DNA from: Porphyridium purpureum
Taxonomy: Eukaryota; Rhodophyta; Bangiophyceae; Porphyridiales; Porphyridiaceae
Assembly: GCA_008690995.1 (NCBI GenBank)
Contig: VRMN01000013.1
Location: forward strand, 310,001 to 374,000
Reading direction: 5' to 3'
DNA: 64,000 nt
Shown here: one piece after another, positions 39,182-48,467 of the stretch
Position numbering within the stretch: position 1 is the stretch's first letter
Layout of the letters: every line of letters starts with the position of its first letter
Position numbers and translations under genes: made by a program
Notes under the pieces: model-generated
The model's database searches: none
What the model was told of the DNA's origin: nothing
The model's input: the letters and a program-made list of their open reading frames with translations, nothing else

Positions 39182-40735
39182 ACTTGGCGTCTGCCGCTAG
39201 GAAGCCTGTGTGCGTTGTTCTGCACCGCCTCTAGTCGATACTATCCATTCTAGTTTAGAACAAACGGTCCGCGTGACTTTCTTTTCCTTCGGATCACGAC
39301 TTCCCCTCCTCTTCCACACCAACGCAACGTCACAAAACGCAGAAACAAGACCGACGACTCGCGTCTCGTGGTGTGGAACCACTTTTTTTCCGTTTCCCTT
39401 CTCGACCGCGTGTGCGCTGCACGCGCCTCAAAGCACGCTCCACCAGGTCACACGAAAGAAGGAGGGTGCATATTCGAGTCGCAGTGCGTCGCGCAAGGTA
39501 CGGCAAAACGTGGCAGAGTGGCCGGTGGGCTCCATTTTGTTTATTATCGAGTTGTGCTCTCCGCGAATGGCCGGCGCGTTCGCGTGGAAGTACGACTGAT
39601 TTGGCTCCAGCTCGAAACAAGCAGACCTTGCGCTGGCAGGACCTATATGGACTTTCACGAACCTGTATGACACGGTTCCACAACCGCCGCGCCGCGCCGC
39701 GCCGTGCCGCACGGCGTTCCACAGGGCGCAAGCAGACGCCGCGCGCCGGAATCCCGGTTGCGTGTACCCTGCACTCAGCAGCCGTTTTCCGGCCGACGGC
39801 TTACATTCACCGGCACGCGGCCCACAATTTTCGGCACGCGCTGAACGCACGCAAACACGCAAACACGCAAACACGCAAACGGCTTTTTGTTCCGTCCTGT
39901 TTCTCATGTGTTTCCGCGTGGCGTCGTCGACAGCTGTAATGCGAGTGCGAAGAAAAAGGTTGGTCGGACAACCTAGTCGCTTGTCATGATGCCCATGCGC
40001 GCGCGCTCGAGCGCCCGTTTAAGTGTGATTTATTGATTGCTGTGCTCACATCGCTCTGTCTCTCTTTCTCTCTCTCCTTCTCCGTCCTACTCACACTCCC
40101 CGCGCACTTTCTGTCGGTTAACCAGGACGGAACACCGCGCTAGGGTTACGCGAGTTTATACTAAAACACCCGCGTTTTGATAGTGTCCACCGCGCGCCAG
40201 CCGCTAACCGACTTGCGCAGCGGCAGCGCGCTGCGGCCATTGAATCGGCGTGCGGCTGCCGCTGAGGTCACGCGCCAGGCGCCAGACGCTGCCAGGTGAG
40301 TTGGAGCGGTGAGAAGCGCGGCTGCTTGCATCGCGCGCGGACGGTCACACACACGCGCCGCAAGGAGGTTGTGCGCTGCGAGGCGTCGTAGCACGCGCGG
40401 ACGGAGAGGAGAATTGAAGTGGCAGCGGCGGCTAGAAGGAAGCGGCGGGATTGATGTGCCGTCCTGCGCGTGTCGCGACACAAACGGACAGTGGCGGTTC
40501 GGCTTCGCACGAGCGGAACCGCGCGCGGGCTGACGGCACCAAGCGTGTTGAGCGGCGAGCGGCGCATGAGGGAGTGGGCGCGAAGCAACGACGCGCACAG
40601 CGGGCACCAAGGAGTGGAAGTAGGTCCCTTTAACCTTCCCCGTGCTTCGACGTAACGAAGAATTTCAGAGACGAGCGTGTGCGAAGGTCTTCGCACAGTC
40701 GGACGCGCGGAGCGTGAGCCGCTTCTCGCCTCGGG
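39182..40735. other. 1.5-kb intergenic stretch with simple repeats
   Basis: No supported gene is seen; the longest frames are compositionally odd. It contains GCC-type runs near 39,688, an 8-base repeat near 39,860 and a CT-rich run near 40,055-40,085. Confidence 0.4.
39846..39880 (+). repeat. 8-base tandem repeat
   Basis: There are four copies of acgcaaac/cacgcaaa. Confidence 0.85.
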
Positions 40736-42256
40736 ATGCAGCGCCGGCCGCTGCTCCCTAAAAGGGCGGCGAGCCATGCGGACCGTGCCAATGGTCATGC
40801 GCCTTCAGGAGCAGACGCACCGGGCTCTAGCCTGACGTCACAGTTTTCTGCGCCCGGCGGGCCCGCTTTGACGGACAATCAGCCAGGTTCAGGCAGCAGA
40901 AAGAACCGGGTCACGTTCCCGAACGAGTCGCCGTTCATGGCATCGAGCTTTCAAAACTCGCCGCAGAAGCAGCAGCAGCAGCCGCAGCAACAAGGTGGCA
41001 CTCAAGGCCAGCTGCACTCGCATGTGCCGCATCTAGCATCGCACAACGGGCACCCCCCAGTGCAGCAACAAGCATCCCAAAACCACGTCCAACAGCCGCA
41101 GCAAGGCAATCTCGACAGGGAATCGCACACTCAGCATCAACAACCCGCAACGCAGCGCGCGTCATCGGCGCCAGCACCTCCGGCGGCTCCATCGGCTGCC
41201 AAGACGCTTCAGGACGCATCGGGTGTGCCGACGCGCGCGCGATCAAACAAGAGCGGCGTGCCAAAGAACGCGAGCTTGAAAACAAAAGCCGCGCGCACGC
41301 TGCTCCCTGGCGAGCCCGCGACAGCGCCCTCTGAACCTGCAGAGCAAGCGCATGGCTCGGTCGTGTCGGCCATGTTATCTTCGCCGTACAGCGAAGAAGT
41401 CATCAGCCGGAGTTCGTCGACCAGCGGACGCGTGCGTTCCGACTCTTTTCTTTTGCTGAGCCGCGGCACGTCACTTTCGTCCAGTCGGTCTGCACACTCG
41501 AGTGTGACGTCGCGCGGCAAAGGTGGCATCCCTAACATTACGCGCTCGGTTTCGTGGCGCTTTCTAACAGCGAAGCGCGACAGCATGGGCAAGGTGGTTC
41601 GACCGAACGACGAATGGCAGTCGATTTTGTCGCGCGCCGAATACAAGATCCTGCGAGAAAAGTGCATGGAGCCGCCGTACACGGGCAAATATGTAAATTT
41701 CAGCATGCCGCCTGGCGGTGAAATTGGGCTCTTTCTGTGCCGCGGCTGCGGAGAGTCGGTGTTCCTTCCGCAGAACATCAAGATGAGCACCACGGGCTGG
41801 GTAACATTTAGCAGCGCACGCGCGAACGCGGTGCGCATTGCGCAAGGTGTTCGGAATGGCATGAACGTGAACGAAGTGTATTGCGCGAGCTGTCACGGTT
41901 TCTTGGGCATGTCAGACCGCGGATACCTGCTGATCAACTCGCATGCCATTGAATTTGTGATTCCGAACTTGCCCGCGCATGAGAGATCCGCAGCGGCACG
42001 CTCGGCTTTGAACCACAGCCAAGGCCACGGTCACGGTCACGGTCACGGCCATGCGCACGCGTCGGCGAATGGCGGAAGCGGGAGTGGCAGTGGCAATGGT
42101 CCCAGCGGCGCTGGAGGCAGTGGGTCTCAGAAGCGGACCTCGAAGAGCATGAGCACGGTGAAGAACGCACAGCCGAGTGTTGTGATATTTGCCACGGGCG
42201 GCGGTGGCGGCGGCTGCGGCGGTGGTGGCGGTGGCGGCGGCTGTGGCGGTATGTGA
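40736..42256 (+). CDS. MsrB-like protein lacking the catalytic Cys, with long disordered N-terminus
   Basis: Of 506 residues, about 1-275 are disordered (Gln-rich QKQQQQPQQQ near 78-88, then Ser-rich). Residues about 290-410 follow the methionine sulfoxide reductase B pattern: DEWQSILSRAEYKILREKCMEPPYTGKY, LFLCRGCGESVF (C335, C338), TTGWVTFSSA, VYCASCHGFLGM (C383, C386) and LLINSHAIEF. The four Cys are the structural zinc site. The catalytic position of the usual RYCINS motif reads YLLINS, so Leu399 replaces Cys and reductase activity is unlikely. The C-terminus has a GHGHGH run and a Gly/Cys tail that could bind metal. Role unknown; possibly a zinc-stabilised binding module. Confidence 0.65.
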   Translation: MQRRPLLPKRAASHADRANGHAPSGADAPGSSLTSQFSAPGGPALTDNQPGSGSRKNRVTFPNESPFMASSFQNSPQKQQQQPQQQGGTQGQLHSHVPHLASHNGHPPVQQQASQNHVQQPQQGNLDRESHTQHQQPATQRASSAPAPPAAPSAAKTLQDASGVPTRARSNKSGVPKNASLKTKAARTLLPGEPATAPSEPAEQAHGSVVSAMLSSPYSEEVISRSSSTSGRVRSDSFLLLSRGTSLSSSRSAHSSVTSRGKGGIPNITRSVSWRFLTAKRDSMGKVVRPNDEWQSILSRAEYKILREKCMEPPYTGKYVNFSMPPGGEIGLFLCRGCGESVFLPQNIKMSTTGWVTFSSARANAVRIAQGVRNGMNVNEVYCASCHGFLGMSDRGYLLINSHAIEFVIPNLPAHERSAAARSALNHSQGHGHGHGHGHAHASANGGSGSGSGNGPSGAGGSGSQKRTSKSMSTVKNAQPSVVIFATGGGGGGCGGGGGGGGCGGM

Positions 42257-42730
42257 GCCAATGTGAATATGAAGCCCTAATAGTGCATAGTAATCTCCTT
42301 ACACGCGCGCGGGGTATACCTGCGTGCTTGATTGACTGCCGCGCGTGCAGAGCCACTCGCCGCTAAGGCGGATGGGGACGACGCACAGTGACGACACATC
42401 TGTCCCGAGTCGGCCAGAGCGCCTGCTCCTTAACCATACCCATACCCACACCCCGGGGACCAAGCGCCACCCGACAACACTCAATTAAACTGTACCCCCG
42501 AGTGCTGAACTGTACTTGTCGAATTCGGCAGGCGTGTGGCCAGCAGGACGCCGAAACGCGGAACAATCGGCGACGCGGGCCGTTGGGCGTTGGGAGGGGA
42601 AAGGATTCGCGTCACACGTACGACGCGCGCGCTCGATAACGACGAGCTGCCACTGTCTCGAAGCGCTTGCGAGTCGGCCGCGCGGTTGTGGGTGCAGAGG
42701 CTCCCGGCCCCGTTTGGGCGCGCGCGCATC
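42257..42730. other. Intergenic stretch before PHO88/SND3
   Basis: No separate gene is seen. The frame of the next gene is open upstream to 42536 without an ATG. Confidence 0.4.
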
Positions 42731-43537
42731 ATGTTGGGCCTCGGCAATGGCGTGCGCGATATGGTGATCGTGCTGGGCGTCATGTCCTACATGAAGAACT
42801 TGGATCAGGAGGACCCGAAGACGCTGCTGTTGTGTAGAGGCGTGTACCTCGTGTACGCGCTGCTGATGCTCGCGTACCACCTGTATCTGCACACGGTCGT
42901 CACAAAGAAGAACGACCAGCGCAAGATCAAGGTGCCGGTGGTGGCGAATCCGTGGAGCCAGGCGCAAGCACAGGCAGCCGCGGCCGCGGCCCCCGATGCT
43001 CCGCGCAGCGCGCCCGCGCCGCCTGCTTCCCCCGAAGAGGAGGAAAAGACCGTGCGTGATTACGACATGGGCATCCTCGTCGCGCAGCGCAAGGCGCTGC
43101 TCACCAATATGGCCATGATGGCGTTTGTGCACTTCAAGATGGGGTCTGTCTCACCGCTCGTGGTTTCTTCCGTGATGGGCATCCTCAAGGTCTCGGACGA
43201 GCATCTGTTCAAGCTGCACGTGCTGGGCGCGGCTGAGGAAGGCAAGCTTGAGCGCCCGTTCCCGACGGAGCCCAACCCGCTGATGGCAATGCTTGGCATG
43301 GGTGGTGAGGCAGACAAGAACGAGGGCGGCGAGGAGTCGACAGTATCGGCGTCGCAAAATGGAGCCGCTCTGGCCGACACCTCGGCGGCAGACGACGCTG
43401 ACGAGTCTGAGGAAGAGGAGCAAGAAGAAGAGGAAGAAGAGGAGGAGGTGGCGGAGGAGAAGAACGAGGTGGAGAAGAACGAGGAGGACGAAGAAGAAGA
43501 AGTAGAAGAGACGACGGAATCCAAAAAGGACAAATAA
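42731..43537 (+). CDS. PHO88/SND3-family ER membrane protein
   Basis: The ATG at 42731 (MLGLGNGVRDMV) is chosen since the family starts close to its first hydrophobic helix; it gives 268 residues. Two hydrophobic segments are visible (MVIVLGVMSYM, and LCRGVYLVYALLMLAYHLYL), then KKNDQRKIKVP, an Ala/Pro linker, and the conserved DYDMGILVAQRKALLTNMAMMAFVHF, SPLVVSSVMG and KLHVLGAAEEGKLERPF. These match yeast Pho88/Snd3, which acts in SRP-independent targeting of membrane proteins to the ER and affects phosphate transporter sorting. The last about 60 residues are a long Glu/Asp/Lys tail not typical of yeast, probably cytosolic. Confidence 0.8.
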   Translation: MLGLGNGVRDMVIVLGVMSYMKNLDQEDPKTLLLCRGVYLVYALLMLAYHLYLHTVVTKKNDQRKIKVPVVANPWSQAQAQAAAAAAPDAPRSAPAPPASPEEEEKTVRDYDMGILVAQRKALLTNMAMMAFVHFKMGSVSPLVVSSVMGILKVSDEHLFKLHVLGAAEEGKLERPFPTEPNPLMAMLGMGGEADKNEGGEESTVSASQNGAALADTSAADDADESEEEEQEEEEEEEEVAEEKNEVEKNEEDEEEEVEETTESKKDK

Positions 43538-43812
43538 ATGATGCAGTGCGTTCAGCGCGTCCAGTGCATTCCATGGATTCCATTGATTCCGTTCGTTCCG
43601 TGAATTCCTTGCATTCCATGCGTTCTATCATTTTACTCGTCTTCACAATGGCAACAGACTTGAGACCCAAAGAAAAGAATAGGGGGAAGCAGATTGGAAA
43701 CTGATGACAGCGCTCACGGAGCCGCTCTTCTGCAGGCATCTCTGCAGGAGCTGCAATACTTGCTCCTACTCTTGACACCGCTGCCACTGCCCGCTACAAA
43801 TCGCTCCGTGAG

Positions 43813-45663
43813 ATGGATGCCATACGACAGGATGGTGCGTTCTGGGACACCGACAGCGCGAACATTGCATTAGAAGGCGGTGGGGATAGTAGCAGCGAAT
43901 CGAGACCGCTGCTGTGCGAGCCAACTGATGCTGGACGATTCGCGTCGTATATCGCATTCAACTCACTTGAGAATCTGTCGTCGCCCGACAGGGTCGCAAC
44001 AAACAGGGTTGTGTTTGGTGTTGAGCGCCGCGAAGCTCAGGGCCTTGCCGAGCTTGGTGTGACGCACGAAGAGCTGGCGAGCAGTTTTGTCGCCGCAGCA
44101 GGTGTGCTTCCAGTTGGGAGCTTGGCGCCGGACGGTGATGATGACTTACAGATGATTATGCCACTGGAGCAGCGCCAGCGATTGCCTCGGCGGCCGACGG
44201 AGCCGAGCTTGTTGCAGCGCGCGCTTACGCGTTCCATCTCGTTCGCACCCGCCACGCAGCGTAATTTTGAAGACGAAAAGAGTTTGCTGCTTCAGGCAGC
44301 CGACGAGCAGCCACAGTATGTTCCATCCTTCGCAAGAGATGCACTCGTCGCGTCGCCTTCAAACTTGAGTTCGACGCGTCTGGTGCCACTGCATGCATTT
44401 GCCGCATCACGGCGCAGCATGATGACCAGCCTGTTTTCCTTGACGGAGGATCTTGCGAGCGACTTTGAGCAGCCACCGGTGCACCTGGACGGTGCGGATT
44501 TCACTGCAGGCGAACGCAAAGAGGAACATGGGTTCGGGGCTGCCGACGACTTTGAGTGTCAGGAGTCGCTGTTATTGCCATTGCTACAGCACGTAGAAAC
44601 TGTGGTGGAGGTCGAGCCACAAACTTTGGCTGGTATCGACAAGGATGCAAACGTGCTTCAGTTGCGAGTGTCCGTACAGGTGAAGCTGGCTGCTTATGTT
44701 CTCTTGGCATGCTACATTTTGTCTGTGTCTTCGCTCGGCGTACTACAAGGCTACTTTCCTGACATCCCACCACTGACGCTTGCCGCATGGCGCGTGCAGT
44801 GCTGGTTGCTCGCGCTAGCGCCACTGGTTGCGGCCGAGTGGCGCTCAATGGGCTACAAGCGCGTGCGCGCGTGCCTTCGTATCGAGGTACTGCGGCGTGT
44901 GTGGGTTGCGAGCTTGTGCCAGTTGATATGGAACTGCGCACTCATGGTGGCGCTGCGCATGACGTCCGTGGCAAACGCCTTCCTGTTCAACAATGTCCAT
45001 TCGCTGCTTCTTGTGCTGTGGCGCATGGTCACCGGCGCCGAGGTGCTGCTAGCTGAGTTTGCTGGGGTGGCGCTCGGCATATGTGGAGCCATTGTGGCGC
45101 TAGCGGATCATCAGAAAACGACTACCTCGTCACACGCGCTTGCTCTGCATCCTGTGCTTGGTGCTGTCGTGGCGCTTGCCGGCGCCGTGGGTGGTGCGTG
45201 CTTTGTTCAGCTCTCCAAAAACTTGCGCTCCCAGGTTCCGCCATTTACCTTTTCCATGTTGATCAACGTGGCGAATTTGCCGTGGCTCGTGCTGCTCCCG
45301 CTTTTGTCTGGCGGTGATGTCGAGTGGTCAGCGGGCATGCGCGGTTTATTTGGCTGGACCCAGCAGTCTATGTGGGGCGTAGCTGTTTTCATCGGACTCG
45401 TCATTGGCATAGGCGGTGGCAGCCTCAGCATTGTCCTCCTCAAGGTCCTTTCGCCGGTTGTGATTGCGGTGTGTGCACTTCTTGTGCCGCTCGTCGCAGG
45501 GGACCTGTGTGCGCTGCTCGGCCTGTCCGCGTGGCCATCAGCGCAGGCCATGCTGGGCGCGTGCGTGCTGCTTCTCGGTATTGCGTGCATTGCAGCCGCG
45601 CAGCAGATCCGCCAGATCTCCATGCAACTGCGACTTGTCAGCACCGATCCGCAGAAACTCTAG
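43813..45663 (+). CDS. Drug/metabolite transporter (EamA-like) with long N-terminal extension
   Basis: Of 616 residues, about 1-290 are soluble and Ser/Leu/Asp-rich without a known domain (includes PLLCEPT, and PTEPSLLQRALTRSISF, a possible phosphorylation region). From about 295 there are roughly ten hydrophobic segments: AAYVLLACYILSVSSLGVL, WLLALAPLVAAEW, ALGICGAIVALAD, LGAVVALAGAVGGACFV, WGVAVFIGLVIGIGGG, MLGACVLLLGIACIAAA and others, arranged as two half-domains as in EamA carriers. Substrate unknown; membrane unknown. The N-terminal extension is unusual for the family and may regulate or target it. Confidence 0.7.
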   Translation: MDAIRQDGAFWDTDSANIALEGGGDSSSESRPLLCEPTDAGRFASYIAFNSLENLSSPDRVATNRVVFGVERREAQGLAELGVTHEELASSFVAAAGVLPVGSLAPDGDDDLQMIMPLEQRQRLPRRPTEPSLLQRALTRSISFAPATQRNFEDEKSLLLQAADEQPQYVPSFARDALVASPSNLSSTRLVPLHAFAASRRSMMTSLFSLTEDLASDFEQPPVHLDGADFTAGERKEEHGFGAADDFECQESLLLPLLQHVETVVEVEPQTLAGIDKDANVLQLRVSVQVKLAAYVLLACYILSVSSLGVLQGYFPDIPPLTLAAWRVQCWLLALAPLVAAEWRSMGYKRVRACLRIEVLRRVWVASLCQLIWNCALMVALRMTSVANAFLFNNVHSLLLVLWRMVTGAEVLLAEFAGVALGICGAIVALADHQKTTTSSHALALHPVLGAVVALAGAVGGACFVQLSKNLRSQVPPFTFSMLINVANLPWLVLLPLLSGGDVEWSAGMRGLFGWTQQSMWGVAVFIGLVIGIGGGSLSIVLLKVLSPVVIAVCALLVPLVAGDLCALLGLSAWPSAQAMLGACVLLLGIACIAAAQQIRQISMQLRLVSTDPQKL

Positions 45664-45992
45664 CTCGGTACCGTAGCATGGTGGGTGGGCTCGCGCAACA
45701 GCTTTGCGGGAGCCTGGAGTAGACCAGTGCGCACCGAGTTTCACGCCTCGCATGCCACAACTTCAAGTCAGGCCAGAACCCTAATCGAGCTCAATGACTT
45801 CTTGTCGCGCTCTGCGGCAGGCGGCGGTTGTGCCGGGATCCCTTCCTGCGCGATTGTGTGTGTCCCGGACGGAAAACGTGGCGGATTCGCGCCGGGGGTT
45901 TGCAGAGTAGCGCGGTGCGCAGCGGTCGTTTCTGGCGCGCTCTAGGGACTGAACACCTAGCCGCACGCCGCAGCGCGCGAGAGAATCAAATT
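45664..45992. other. Short intergenic stretch
   Basis: It lies between the transporter and MAPR genes; the MAPR frame is open but lacks an earlier ATG of family type. Nothing else is seen. Confidence 0.4.
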
Positions 45993-46814
45993 ATGACGAG
46001 TTGGGTGGAACGCGTCGATGGCGCGACGCTTGCGATCGTGGCGGCAGTACTGGGCTGCGTGCTGCTGGTCGTCATGCGCTTGCGCGCGTCGCATGAGCTC
46101 GCGGAGATGACGGCGAGTTTCACAGAGCAGCAGCGCATCCGACGCGTCGAGCGGAGCTCACGCGCACAGGCCGAGTATGCGACGTTTCGCACGAATCAGG
46201 CCGCACGCGGCGCGGCCTCTCACCGCCGCTTCACGCTGGCCGAACTGCGCCAGTACACGGGCGAGAAGGACGGCTTTCCCCCGTACGTCGCGGTGATGGA
46301 CCCGTTCTCTGGTCAGACAGCAGGCGCGGAAAGTCAGCGTGCGCGTGTGACCGTGTTTGACATGTCTGCGGGCAACGGTCTGGACTTTTACGGGCCCGGC
46401 GCGGCGTACCACGTCTTCACGGGCAAAAATGCGAGCCGCGGTCTGGCAAAGATGCTATTGGAAGCACACGAGGTCGAAGGCCCCATTTCGCTTCAAGAGC
46501 TCAGCGGCTCAGAGACGGACGCGCTCGCGGGCTGGTATCAGAAATTTCTGTCCAAGTACACCGTCGTCGGCGAGCTTATTGACGAGCAAGAACCGGCGGC
46601 GCAGGCGAACAGCGCCGCCGCGCCCGCCGCCAATTCTGGTTCGGGTTTCGGTTCGGACGAGGTGCAAGGCGACCGCGACAGAATCGAAGAGAGCGACGAC
46701 CAAACCAAACATGGGCAAGCTCCAACGGGTCGCCACGTGGGAAATGAGAGTGGCTCTGGCGAAGGCGGTTCCGTGAATGAGTTGCATAGCCAGGCCGACA
46801 AAAAGTTCAACTGA
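45993..46814 (+). CDS. Membrane-associated progesterone-receptor (MAPR) type haem protein
   Basis: The ATG at 45993 (MTSWVERVDG) places a single membrane segment at the N-terminus (LAIVAAVLGCVLLVVMRL), as in PGRMC1/Dap1. The cytochrome-b5-like domain follows: FTLAELRQYTGEKD, PPYVAVMDPFSG, VFDMSAGNGLDFYGPGAAYHVFTGKNASRGLA and KYTVVGEL. FYGPG and the Tyr after it are the haem-binding features of the family, which supports P450 enzymes and sterol handling in the ER. Between YVAV and VFDMS is an extra loop of about 16 residues (DPFSGQTAGAESQRAR). The tail is acidic and Ser/Gly-rich. Of 273 residues the N-terminal half is standard length. Confidence 0.85.
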   Translation: MTSWVERVDGATLAIVAAVLGCVLLVVMRLRASHELAEMTASFTEQQRIRRVERSSRAQAEYATFRTNQAARGAASHRRFTLAELRQYTGEKDGFPPYVAVMDPFSGQTAGAESQRARVTVFDMSAGNGLDFYGPGAAYHVFTGKNASRGLAKMLLEAHEVEGPISLQELSGSETDALAGWYQKFLSKYTVVGELIDEQEPAAQANSAAAPAANSGSGFGSDEVQGDRDRIEESDDQTKHGQAPTGRHVGNESGSGEGGSVNELHSQADKKFN

Positions 46815-46990
46815 AGCTCAAAATAAATGACATGCCGGACTTGTGGCCGGCGAAGCGAAGAAAAGTTCTAGAGGGCAGCGGTGGTTGCATGTACTCGTCG
46901 AGAACCCTGCAGGAGTCGTAAAGAGCCAGTGAGAAAGTTTAGAAAAAGTCGCAGGCAGGAGGTTACACCGACGCGGTGCGGGGCGACTTC

Positions 46991-48325
46991 ATGGCAAAGG
47001 AAAAGGCGCGACTGAAGCCCAAGTCCGGGTTGAGCAAGCCCGCGCTCTCGCCGGTCGCGGGCAAGGGGCACGCTCCGAAAAGGCCCTCCAATACAAATGG
47101 TGACGACACGGCTGCCGGGCGAGGTGGAAGCGGCGAAGGCGCAATCGTGCCTCAAGCGGTCTCGCGCGTGACCTCGTTCGAGCAGATGACTCTGCGCGAG
47201 GATGTTCTGCGTGGACTGTTCGCCTACGGGTATGAGCGGCCGTCGCGCGTCCAGAGTCAAGCGCTGCCTGCGATTCTGAGCGGGCGCGATGTGCTGGCGC
47301 AGGCACAGTCGGGCACAGGCAAAACGTCGATGACGGCGATTGCGGCCGTGCAAGCGGTGCGTGCCAGCAGCTCCGAGTTGCAAGTGCTTATCCTCTCGCC
47401 GACGCGCGAGCTCGCGACACAAACGCACGACGTGATCACGAACATTGGTCAATTCGTGCGTGGTCTGCGTTCGCAGTGCGCTGTGGGTGGCGGCAGTGGC
47501 AGCAGCAGCAAAAAAGGCCAGGGCCAAAGCAAGCGTAGCGTCAACAGCTATGCTGGTGTGCAGATTGTTTCAGCCACTCCGGGCCGGGCGTGCGACTTGC
47601 TTGCCCGCGGCACGCTGACCGTACGGAAGGTGCGGCTGCTGCTTGTCGACGAAGCGGACGAAATGATGACCCGCGGGCTTCAAGAGCGACTGTACGATAT
47701 CTACCGCGCTCTCGACTCGCGCTCGCAAATTGTGCTGGTTTCAGCGACGATGCCCGCAGACGTGCTGGCCATGACGGATGCGTTTACGACCGAGCCGCTC
47801 CGCATTCTGGTCGCGCGTGATGCGCTCACGCTCGAAGGCATCCGCCAATTTTACGTGGACGTTGGTACCGAACAATGGAAGCTCGACGCCCTTTGCGACT
47901 TGTACGAGCGCATCACCGTCGGACAGTGTGTGGTATTTGTGAATTCGCGGAAAAAGTGCGAATGGCTCGCGCGTCAACTGCAAGCGCTCGGGTTTGGTGT
48001 GGGCGTGCTGCATGGCGACATGGTGCAGCGCGACCGTGACGAGGTGATGCGTACTTTCCGTGCGGGTGCGAGTCGTGTGCTTATTGCGACAGATGTGTGC
48101 AGCCGAGGTATCGACGTGCAGCAATTAAGCCTTGTGCTAAACTTTGATCTACCGCGTGACCCGGAAAGCTACCTCCACCGTATCGGTCGCTCCGGTAGAT
48201 TTGGCCGCAGAGGCATGGCCATTTCGCTCGTCACGTCCGAAGAGCGTGCGCAGCTACGCACGCTAGAGACCTTTTTCTCAATCCGCATCCCGGCGATGCC
48301 TTCAGATACGTTGGACGTGCTGTGA
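46991..48325 (+). CDS. DEAD-box RNA helicase, eIF4A-like
   Basis: The ATG at 46991 gives 444 residues. All helicase motifs are present in order: Q-motif region (GYERPSRVQSQALP), AQSGTGKT (I), PTRELA (Ia), TPGR (Ib), DEAD (II), SAT (III), then FVNSRKKCEWLA (IV), ATDVCSRGIDV (V) and HRIGRSGRFGR (VI). The C-terminus (...RIPAMPSDTLDVL) resembles eIF4A and eIF4AIII. It unwinds RNA in translation start or splicing-linked complexes. A Ser/Gly/Lys insert (GGSGSSSKKGQGQSKR) sits between motifs Ia and Ib. Residues 1-45 are a basic low-complexity extension. Exact subfamily is unsure. Confidence 0.9.
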   Translation: MAKEKARLKPKSGLSKPALSPVAGKGHAPKRPSNTNGDDTAAGRGGSGEGAIVPQAVSRVTSFEQMTLREDVLRGLFAYGYERPSRVQSQALPAILSGRDVLAQAQSGTGKTSMTAIAAVQAVRASSSELQVLILSPTRELATQTHDVITNIGQFVRGLRSQCAVGGGSGSSSKKGQGQSKRSVNSYAGVQIVSATPGRACDLLARGTLTVRKVRLLLVDEADEMMTRGLQERLYDIYRALDSRSQIVLVSATMPADVLAMTDAFTTEPLRILVARDALTLEGIRQFYVDVGTEQWKLDALCDLYERITVGQCVVFVNSRKKCEWLARQLQALGFGVGVLHGDMVQRDRDEVMRTFRAGASRVLIATDVCSRGIDVQQLSLVLNFDLPRDPESYLHRIGRSGRFGRRGMAISLVTSEERAQLRTLETFFSIRIPAMPSDTLDVL

Positions 48326-48467
48326 ACCAAGCTGCGCACGTGATGAAAGAGATTTTCGTCTCGAAATAGACGCACACAAGCGCATGGACCCTGACATACT
48401 ATAGATATGGATTTATATACTTAGGACCATGCAATGACAGCGGGATGGAATATGCTTCGGCATATGA

